NCBI GenBank assembly: GCA_964652155.1 | Contig: CAZZBK010000072.1 | Coordinates: 1-29,511 of the forward strand | From: CAZZBK01 sp964652155 | GTDB lineage: Bacteria; Planctomycetota; Planctomycetia; Pirellulales; PNKZ01 | Length of the DNA: 29,511 nt | Direction of reading: 5' to 3' | Notes under the pieces: generated by a model | What the model saw: only the letters and a program-made list of their open reading frames with translations | Told to the model about the DNA's origin: nothing | Databases searched by the model: none | In this document: positions 23,930 through 29,511 of the stretch, one piece after another | Numbering within the stretch: position 1 is the first letter of the stretch | Layout of the letters: every line of letters begins with the position of its first letter | Position numbers and translations under genes: made by a program

Positions 23930-24823
23930 CTAGCGGTCGCTTAAACCTGCCGGGGCTTTCTCTCGCTCGATCGTCGGCTGAGGCGTCGAACGCAGATAGC
24001 GGAGCCCCAATCCCAGCAAAATCAAACCGCCGCCGGCAAAGGTCCACACGGCCGGCAACTCGCCCCAGGCCAGCGCCACCCACAGTGGCACCAACAGCGG
24101 CTCAAGCAACCCGATCGCCGCGGCCTCTTGGCTGGGGATTCGCTTGAGCCCCTGCGCGAAGAGCCAGTACGGAATGGCCAACTGCAGCACGCCAAAGGCG
24201 GCGAGCATGGCCCACTGGTTGCCCTCGGGCAGCGGACAATGCGTGAGTACGTAGGGAGACAACAGGAGTGCAGAGGTCGATTGATTGACGACGATTAGCC
24301 AGGCGGCGTCGAAGGCGTGCAAGCGGCGGAGCGAAACGACCACGAAGGCGTAGAACATGCCGGAGAGGGTCCCCAGCACGACGCCCCATAGCGATGAGTC
24401 ACTAACCACGAACAGGGCTTCGCACGCCAAGATCACCCCCGCGCCGGCGAGCCCCGAGATGAGCGGAATCAGGTTGCGCCGATCGAACGGTTCGCGGTAG
24501 AGCCACATGCTGGAAAGGAACACCCACAGTGGCGCGGTGTTTTGCAGCCAGACGGCGTTGGCCGCGGTGGTGAAGGTCATGCTCGGCAGAAACGTGCAGT
24601 TCATGAGCCAGAAGCTCAGCGCCATGGGGATCATGCGCACATCCCATTGCACGCGCCGCACGAGCGGCGCCAGGCAGGCGACCGCGAAAATGGCGCGCCA
24701 GAACGCGAGCGTCAACCCGCGCGATTCGCTCGGCCAGTTTTCAAAGGTCGGCGATTTGACGAAGAAACCGTTGCTGCTCCAGAAGAACGCGGCGGCGAGG
24801 ACAAGCAATCGGCCCTTGAGCAT
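23930..24823 (-). CDS. DMT-superfamily EamA transporter
   Basis: ATG 24823 (MLKGRLLVLAAAFFWSSNGFFVK) starts the first membrane helix directly, giving 297 residues and ten predicted helices in two EamA repeats of five. The usual features are FWSSNG in helix 1, LTLAFWRAIFA in helix 2, NAVWLQNTAPLWVFL in helix 4 and the second-repeat counterpart QEAAAIGLLEPLLVPLWVALAWGE. It is an inner membrane exporter or permease for a small metabolite; family members move amino acids, nucleosides or cofactors, and the substrate cannot be read. It lies 54 bases after the zinc-ribbon gene on the same strand, so cotranscription is possible. The C-terminus is polar (PQPTIEREKAPAG). Confidence 0.9.
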   Translation of the reverse strand: MLKGRLLVLAAAFFWSSNGFFVKSPTFENWPSESRGLTLAFWRAIFAVACLAPLVRRVQWDVRMIPMALSFWLMNCTFLPSMTFTTAANAVWLQNTAPLWVFLSSMWLYREPFDRRNLIPLISGLAGAGVILACEALFVVSDSSLWGVVLGTLSGMFYAFVVVSLRRLHAFDAAWLIVVNQSTSALLLSPYVLTHCPLPEGNQWAMLAAFGVLQLAIPYWLFAQGLKRIPSQEAAAIGLLEPLLVPLWVALAWGELPAVWTFAGGGLILLGLGLRYLRSTPQPTIEREKAPAGLSDR

Positions 24824-24877
24824 AACGATGAAAGACCGATCGAGTGGAATGACGACGCTGCGCGGGCGCAAAACGCG

Positions 24878-25528
24878 TTACTTGGCGCGACGCGACTTCT
24901 TGCCGCGCTTCCATTTCATAATCAATAACACGATCGCGGCCAAGCCAGCGCCCCCGGCCAGCCACCACACGACCGGCACGCCTTCGAGTTCCTCATGAAA
25001 GACGGGCTTCACAACCAGCAGCCACAAGAGCATCCAGGCAAATGAAACTCCCACGCCGATCGCCGCGCGAATCGACCACGTGACAAAGGCCTGGTTGACC
25101 GCTTCTTCTTTCTGCAGGCGTTCCTGTTCGATCTTGCGTTTGTATTCCACGCTGTTTTCGTACAGCAAATCCATCTGCTGATGGCAGTGCGGGCAGAGCG
25201 CCCGTTTGCCGAGGATATCCGAGGGGGTTTCGAGCACGTGCCCGTTCGGACAAGGGATATGCAGCAACTCGGGAATTTCCGGCTCGACGGGCACGGGTTC
25301 TGGCTCCGGCTCGGGAGCGGGTTCAGCCTGGACATCGACCTCGGGGGTGACAAATTCTTGCTGCGGCGGTGGAGCCGGAGGGCCCCCCATGCCGCTCTGC
25401 GCCATCCCCGGGTTCGGCGTCGGCACAACAAACAGCGAGCCGCAGAGCGGGCATTGACTCTGTCGCCCCATCTGCGACTCGTCCCCTTGCAGCAAATGCC
25501 CCTGGGGGCAATAGAACTGAAACGGCAT
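24878..25528 (-). CDS. Double zinc-ribbon, two-helix membrane protein
   Basis: The 216-residue product starts at ATG 25528. It carries two CPxGHxL...CPxC zinc-binding units, FYCPQGHLLQ with CPLCG (about residues 6-30) and IPCPNGHVLE with CPHCH (about 92-118). They are joined by a Pro/Glu-rich linker (PAPEPEPEPVPVEPE) and followed by a short charged coiled coil (KRKIEQERLQKEE). The C-terminal part has two membrane helices (about residues 150-172 and 184-204) and a basic end (KWKRGKKSRRAK). The CPxGHxL repeat is common in planctomycete proteins of unknown role. The zinc modules should face the cytoplasm. Function unknown; adaptor or protein-protein contact at the membrane is a guess. Confidence 0.82.
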   Translation of the reverse strand: MPFQFYCPQGHLLQGDESQMGRQSQCPLCGSLFVVPTPNPGMAQSGMGGPPAPPPQQEFVTPEVDVQAEPAPEPEPEPVPVEPEIPELLHIPCPNGHVLETPSDILGKRALCPHCHQQMDLLYENSVEYKRKIEQERLQKEEAVNQAFVTWSIRAAIGVGVSFAWMLLWLLVVKPVFHEELEGVPVVWWLAGGAGLAAIVLLIMKWKRGKKSRRAK

Positions 25529-25602
25529 ATGAAATGACTTTCGTGGAAATCTCGGTTTTCAAGTTTTTGTCGGGTTTGACACGCCGCCGCTGCAACTCAT
25601 GC

Positions 25603-26226
25603 TCAGGGGGATACCGCCAAGCGTTGCTCGACGGCTCGGGTCCAACCGTAGTCGAACAGTAACTGCCATTCGAGCCACTGTATCTCACGTCCCAACGCCG
25701 CGCAGGACGCGCCGTGCTCGACCACCGCGGCGCATAAGTCCACAAATCGTGGCGCGCTCCACGTCGATGTTTCAAGCAAGTATCGAGCGGCGCTCGGCAA
25801 CGGCTCGCGCCGCGCGGACGCAACGGCCTCCGCGCGGGCCGCTTGATTCAACTCCGCCTCGATCGGGTGCGGACCGGCCTGACGGAACCAATACTTGGCG
25901 TTGCCATAGTCTCCCTCGCGGCGATGCATGATGCCGTGCCAATAACAACCCGCGGGCGTTTCGAGCGATTGACTGATCTGATGCGACCGATCGAGAAAGT
26001 CAAAATGCAACCACAGCGCGGCGCGACAGGCGTCGCCCCAATCACGATCGACCACTTGCCGACCCGCAAGGTGGCCGTCGTCGAGCAGCCGTGCGAGCGT
26101 CCGCTCAAGCGCCGCATCGGCCCGCCCAGGACCCAAATCGGCGCGACGCTCCTCGGCCAGCAGTTGGGCAAGCTCGGTGCCATATGTTTGGGGATCGAAA
26201 CGCATGGTCGGCCGGGTCGGGCTCAT
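25603..26226 (-). CDS. Hypothetical protein (207 aa)
   Basis: I do not recognise this as a named family. ATG 26226 gives 207 residues; ATG 26205 (MRFDPQTYG) is an equally possible start and no clear ribosome site decides between them. The protein is soluble and helical. It contains an aromatic, conserved-looking core near the middle, GCYWHGIMHRREGDYGNAKYW followed by RQAGPHPI, which includes several His and Trp residues and could form a binding site. The last third is Arg/Ala-rich, ending WLEWQLLFDYGWTRAVEQ. It heads the minus-strand run with the zinc-ribbon and EamA genes (74-base gap to the next) and diverges from the S1 gene. Confidence 0.8.
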   Translation of the reverse strand: MSPTRPTMRFDPQTYGTELAQLLAEERRADLGPGRADAALERTLARLLDDGHLAGRQVVDRDWGDACRAALWLHFDFLDRSHQISQSLETPAGCYWHGIMHRREGDYGNAKYWFRQAGPHPIEAELNQAARAEAVASARREPLPSAARYLLETSTWSAPRFVDLCAAVVEHGASCAALGREIQWLEWQLLFDYGWTRAVEQRLAVSP

Positions 26227-26551
26227 GTATAGATAGGGGGTAGAGTTCCATCGTAATCAACACTCAGCGTGATTCGCACCCCCTCAGACTGGTTATACTG
26301 TCCTTCCTGGGAGCAAGCCTCTTTCCGAGGAGCTTGTTCAGGGAAGGGGGCTTGAATGGGCCGCATGGAAGCGGCGTGTCACGTTTTTCCAGGGGTAATT
26401 CGCTCTCTTCGAGCCATAATTGAATCGGGGCCACTCTTTTTTTGCCAGCCGCTCAGCAACTCTACCCGACGTACTGACGCGCCGTTACACTGACAAATTC
26501 CCTGGATTTTTTCCTGCGCTCGCCCTTTTGACCTGGGTACCCGACCACATC
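26227..26551. promoter_or_regulatory. Divergent intergenic region and leader of the S1 gene
   Basis: This 325-base gap carries TATACT at 26294-26299 (possible -10; no good -35). Downstream are two small hairpins, GAGCAAGCCTC/GAGGAGCTTGTTC (about 26311-26341, imperfect) and GCCGC-ATGGAA-GCGGC (about 26361-26376), and a T-run at 26438-26444. An in-frame upstream codon at 26420 would lengthen the S1 protein by 44 residues of un-S1-like sequence, so I read this as untranslated leader. A structured leader would suit the autoregulation known for S1 in proteobacteria, but that is inference. Confidence 0.35.
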
Positions 26552-27976
26552 ATGAGTTCCGATCCGAATTCGCCCGCTCCTGCTGACCTTCCTGCTGTTG
26601 ATGCCGCGCTGCCGGCCGAATCGAACGAGTCGAAAGACAACCCGATCCGCATCGGCACCCAACGCTCCGGCAGCCGTCCGGTTCGAGCCAAGTCTCAGTT
26701 CAAGGGGGGCGAGGAACGTCCCGAACCGAAGGCGAAGGTGTCGGTCCCCAATCGTCGCCAGCGGATGAGCGACGAGATGGAGTTGGAACTCGTCGCCGCA
26801 TTTGGCGATGCGACGGTCGACGATCTGCTCGTTGACAAGGGAGACAAAGCCAATCGCGAGATTCCGCCCGAGTCGCGCTGCCAAGGTCGCGTGGCGATGG
26901 TGCATAACGACGACGTGTTCGTCGAGTTAGGGGGCCGCAACCAGGGCGTGCTCTCGCTACGACAGTTCACCGACCCGCCCGAGATTGGCACGATGGTCGA
27001 GGTGATTGTCGATCGCTATTTGCCTGAAGAGGCGATCTATCAAATCCGGCTGCCGCAAGGAGCCGTGCAAGTGGGCGACTGGTCCGAGATCAGCGACGGA
27101 ATGTTCGTCGAGGTGCGCGTGACTGGCCACAACAAGGGTGGCTTGGAGTGCGAGGTCAGCAACCTCCGCGCGTTCATGCCCGCCGGACAAGTCTCGCCCT
27201 ATCGGGTCGAGGACCTGTCGACCTTCGTGGGCCAGAAGCTCACCTGCCTGGTGACCGAATGCAATCCCGATCGACGCAACTTGGTCGTGAGTCGTCGCGC
27301 GGTGGTCGAGTACGAACAGTCGCAAGCCCGCGAGCAGCTTTGGACCGAGTTGGAAGAAGGGCAGGTTCGCGAAGGGACCGTCCGCAGCCTGATGGACTTC
27401 GGCGCGTTCGTCGACCTCGGCGGCGTCGACGGCCTGATCCACATCAGCCAGATGAGCTGGAAACGCATCAAGCACCCCAACGAGTTGCTCAAGGTGGGTG
27501 ACAGCGTCAAGGTCTTGGTGCGCAAGCTCGATCGCGAGACCCGCAAGGTCGGCCTGACGCTCCGCGACTTGGCAGGTGACCCGTGGACCAACATTCAAGA
27601 CAAGTACCCAGTCGGCAGCATCACCCGCGGCAGCGTGACGCGCGTCATGGAGTTTGGCGCGTTCGTCGAGATCGAGCCGGGGCTCGAAGGACTCGTGCAT
27701 ATCAGCGAACTCTCGCATGGTCGCGTGTTCCGCGTTAGCGACTTTATCAAGGAAGGGGACACGGTCGAGGCCAAGGTCGTCTCGCTCGATCCGGATGAAC
27801 GGCGCATTGGGCTGTCGATGAAGGCCCTACAGTCGCGGCCCGAGAAGAAAAAGGCCGACGACGAAGGGGCCGAAGAAGAGGTCCTCGAACCGATCGTCTC
27901 CAAGCATACCGGCCCACTCAAGGGGGGCGCATCGTCGGGCAAGTCCGAAGGCGCCAAGTTCGGCCTGAAATGGTAG
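26552..27976 (+). CDS. rpsA: S1 RNA-binding domain protein (four S1 domains, ribosomal protein S1-like)
   Basis: ATG 26552 (MSSDPNSPAP) gives 474 residues. Residues 1-105 are Pro/Ser/Lys-rich and probably disordered, ending in a helix (RQRMSDEMELELVAAFGD). Four S1 OB-folds follow at about 108-168, 183-255, 268-340 and 353-425. The third and fourth are canonical (VRSLMDFGAFVDLGGVDGLIH and VMEFGAFVEIEPGLEGLVH), while the first two are divergent, as in ribosome-binding S1 domains. The tail is acidic, then Lys/Gly-rich, ending GAKFGLKW. Bacterial S1 recruits mRNA to the 30S subunit; E. coli S1 has six domains, while shorter four-domain forms exist in other phyla. It is likely the organism's S1 or a paralogue. 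Confidence 0.85.
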   Translation: MSSDPNSPAPADLPAVDAALPAESNESKDNPIRIGTQRSGSRPVRAKSQFKGGEERPEPKAKVSVPNRRQRMSDEMELELVAAFGDATVDDLLVDKGDKANREIPPESRCQGRVAMVHNDDVFVELGGRNQGVLSLRQFTDPPEIGTMVEVIVDRYLPEEAIYQIRLPQGAVQVGDWSEISDGMFVEVRVTGHNKGGLECEVSNLRAFMPAGQVSPYRVEDLSTFVGQKLTCLVTECNPDRRNLVVSRRAVVEYEQSQAREQLWTELEEGQVREGTVRSLMDFGAFVDLGGVDGLIHISQMSWKRIKHPNELLKVGDSVKVLVRKLDRETRKVGLTLRDLAGDPWTNIQDKYPVGSITRGSVTRVMEFGAFVEIEPGLEGLVHISELSHGRVFRVSDFIKEGDTVEAKVVSLDPDERRIGLSMKALQSRPEKKKADDEGAEEEVLEPIVSKHTGPLKGGASSGKSEGAKFGLKW

Positions 27977-28104
27977 TCCGTCGCTGGCGCAGCCCGCTCG
28001 GCAAATGAACAAGCCCGGTGTGACAGCGTCGCGGCGACAAAATCGGATGGATCGACCGCCGTGGATATGCCAGAATGATCGCTTCGCCCTGAGGAGGCTT
28101 TGCG

Positions 28105-29511
28105 ATGAAGACGCTGTTCCGCATGCTCGGCTCACCACGACGCTGCTGCGACGGGCTCACCCGCCGCGAAACGCTCGCCGCCGGCGCGCTCACCTGCCTG
28201 GGCTCCGCGCTCAATATCGAGACACTGCTCGCCGCCGAGCAGTCGGGCCAACTCCGCTCTGGCAAGGCCAAGAACGTGATCGTGCTGTACTTGCTCGGCG
28301 GTGCCGCCACGCAAGACATGTACGACCTCAAGCCCTCGGCCCCCTCGGGCATCCGCAGCGAGTTCGCACCCATCAGCACCTCGACCACCGGCATTCAGGT
28401 CTGCGAGCACCTCCCCAAGACTGCCCGCTGGATGCATCGCACGGCGCTCATTCGCTCGCTCAATCACAAGGCCGGCTGCCATAATTGCTTGCCGAGCTAT
28501 TCGGGCTATGAGGTTTCGCCGCCGGATCAGCATCCGCGCGACACCGACCCGCCCAGCATGGGCTCGATCTGCGAATACCTGAATACCAAGACCTCGGCCG
28601 ACGACCTGCCCGCCTATGTGTATATGCCCAACTGGTTGGGCTGGGGACAGACGTTTCGCCGCGCCGGGCCGTATGGCGGCTTCCTCGGCAAACGCTACGA
28701 CGCCTTCACGACCGAGTGCAACCCGTCGGTCGACGAAGGGGTCAAACCCGTCGCGGGCAAGCCGGCCACGGTGCGCGGCGTGCCCCTGTTGCCGCACAGC
28801 ACCTTGCCCCCTGAGATCACCGTCGATCGACTCGACCGCCGCAAGAGTTTGTTGCGGCAGATCGACGAGGGGTATCGGTCACTCGATCAAAGCGGCGAAT
28901 TGGCTCGCTACAACGACATCCAGCAGCGGGCGCTCGGCGTGCTCGGGGCATCCAAACTGGCCGACGCTTTTAATCTGGCCAAAGAGTCAGCCCAACTCGT
29001 CGAGCGTTACGGCAACACATTGTTCGGCAACAGCGCCATCGTGGCTCGACGGCTGGTTGAGCGCGGCGTGCGATTTGTGAACGTGACATTCGACCTGTAC
29101 CACAACAATCCCGGCCTGCTCGACTACGACGCCTGGGACACGCATCGCAACAACTTCAGCATCCTGAAAGAGAATAAGCTGCCGGTGTTCGATCAGGTGT
29201 ACTCGGCATTGCTCGAAGACCTCGACGCGCGCGGCATGCTCGACGAGACGCTCGTGCTCGTGACGAGCGAAATGGGACGCACCCCGAAGGTAAACGCCAA
29301 CGGCGGCCGCGATCATTGGACGTACTGTTTTGGCAGCATGCTCGCCGGCGCGGGCATTAAGGGAGGCGCGGTCGTCGGCGCCTCGGATGACACCGCCGCG
29401 TATGTTAAAGATCGGCCCGTGAGCACGACCGAGTTGTGTGCCACGGTGTACGAGTTGCTCGGCATCAGTCCCGAGTTCCGCGTCCCCGACCGTTTCGGTC
29501 GGCCTCATCCG
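28105..29511 (+). CDS. DUF1501 protein, Tat-exported, N-terminal 469 codons (runs off window)
   Basis: ATG 28105 has an excellent GAGGAGG (28091-28097). The N-terminus is a twin-arginine signal, TRRETLAAGALTCLGSALN with Arg20-Arg21, so the protein is folded before export. The body is the DUF1501 sulfatase/alkaline-phosphatase-like fold: NVIVLYLLGGAATQDMYDLKP (usual GGxSQ(L/M)D region, here GGAATQD), HNCLPSYSGY, YVYMPNWLGWGQTFRRAGPYGGFLG split over 200-230, RLVERGVRFVNV, YDAWDTHRNN, TLVLVTSEMGRTPKVN, GGRDHWTYCFGSMLAGAGIKGG and the TTELCATVYELLGI near the end. The frame is open to the last base, so only a few tens of residues are missing. The catalytic role of the family is not established. It lies 128 bases after the S1 gene and looks independently expressed. 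Confidence 0.92.
   Translation, partial: MKTLFRMLGSPRRCCDGLTRRETLAAGALTCLGSALNIETLLAAEQSGQLRSGKAKNVIVLYLLGGAATQDMYDLKPSAPSGIRSEFAPISTSTTGIQVCEHLPKTARWMHRTALIRSLNHKAGCHNCLPSYSGYEVSPPDQHPRDTDPPSMGSICEYLNTKTSADDLPAYVYMPNWLGWGQTFRRAGPYGGFLGKRYDAFTTECNPSVDEGVKPVAGKPATVRGVPLLPHSTLPPEITVDRLDRRKSLLRQIDEGYRSLDQSGELARYNDIQQRALGVLGASKLADAFNLAKESAQLVERYGNTLFGNSAIVARRLVERGVRFVNVTFDLYHNNPGLLDYDAWDTHRNNFSILKENKLPVFDQVYSALLEDLDARGMLDETLVLVTSEMGRTPKVNANGGRDHWTYCFGSMLAGAGIKGGAVVGASDDTAAYVKDRPVSTTELCATVYELLGISPEFRVPDRFGRPHP

Noticed and set aside
26420..26551. 44-codon N-terminal extension of the S1 protein
   Set aside because: Unrelated to S1 and overlaps the likely leader; ATG 26552 starts a typical S1-type acidic/Pro-rich N-terminus.

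Overview
The window looks like chromosomal DNA of a planctomycete, probably of the Pirellula/Blastopirellula type. The evidence is the high GC content, two DUF1501 proteins (one at each edge, the complete N-terminus carrying a twin-arginine signal), a CPxGHxL zinc-ribbon membrane protein, an LpxB homologue pointing to a lipid A-type outer membrane, several large lineage-type hypothetical proteins, and intergenic spaces filled with palindromic repeats. I saw no rRNA, tRNA, transposase, phage gene or CRISPR array.

Layout. 1-264 is the 3' end of a DUF1501 gene with an in-frame TGA inside a conserved stretch. 401-4378 (-) is a 1325-residue protein of unknown function. 4601-5815 (+) is an exported PQQ-type beta-propeller. 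5816-6095 holds a GGATGAA tandem repeat and its inverted counterpart. 6096-10046 (+) is a compact run of purH, trpC and a GatA-type amidase. 10060-11550 (-) is a B12-binding radical SAM protein that closely resembles HpnR, the hopanoid C-3 methylase. Divergent from it is a polyprenyl-phosphate-type family 2 glycosyltransferase (11752-12798, +), whose stop codon overlaps that of a Gfo/Idh/MocA oxidoreductase (12795-13805, -). Upstream of the oxidoreductase on the same strand is a NagA-like deacetylase with a substituted metal-ligand position (13823-15022, -). 15230-16147 (+) is a nucleosidase/phosphorylase resembling HpnG and MTA/SAH nucleosidases. Two phosphohexomutases follow, GlmM-like (16247-17593, -) and PgcA-like (17787-19580, +). 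After a repeat with a 30-bp perfect inverted repeat come lpxB, an M50 site-2-type protease and an SGNH-like hydrolase (19797-22651, +).

From about 22200 the DNA becomes more AT-rich. A gene-poor stretch leads to a very small, well-signalled reading frame (23005-23064) encoding a 19-residue Lys/Ala repeat peptide like a histone H1 tail, followed by a strong intrinsic terminator. Then comes a minus-strand run: a stand-alone PAS protein, an EamA transporter, a double zinc-ribbon membrane protein and a hypothetical protein. The window closes with a four-domain S1 protein (26552-27976, +) and the first 469 codons of a Tat-exported DUF1501 protein (28105 to the edge).

How the genes may work together (inference). 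The middle of the window is rich in envelope and amino-sugar functions: GlmM-like mutase, NagA-like deacetylase, a lipid-linked-sugar type glycosyltransferase, LpxB and a membrane protease. HpnR plus an HpnG-like enzyme within 5 kb suggests hopanoid tailoring, or alternatively salvage of radical SAM by-products by the nucleosidase. No squalene-hopene cyclase or other hopanoid gene lies in the window, so this link is unproven. The most unusual items are the 19-residue basic peptide gene with its stop codon in a hairpin loop, the interrupted DUF1501 end, the HpnR/HpnG-like pair, and the Glu-to-Tyr change in the NagA-like enzyme.
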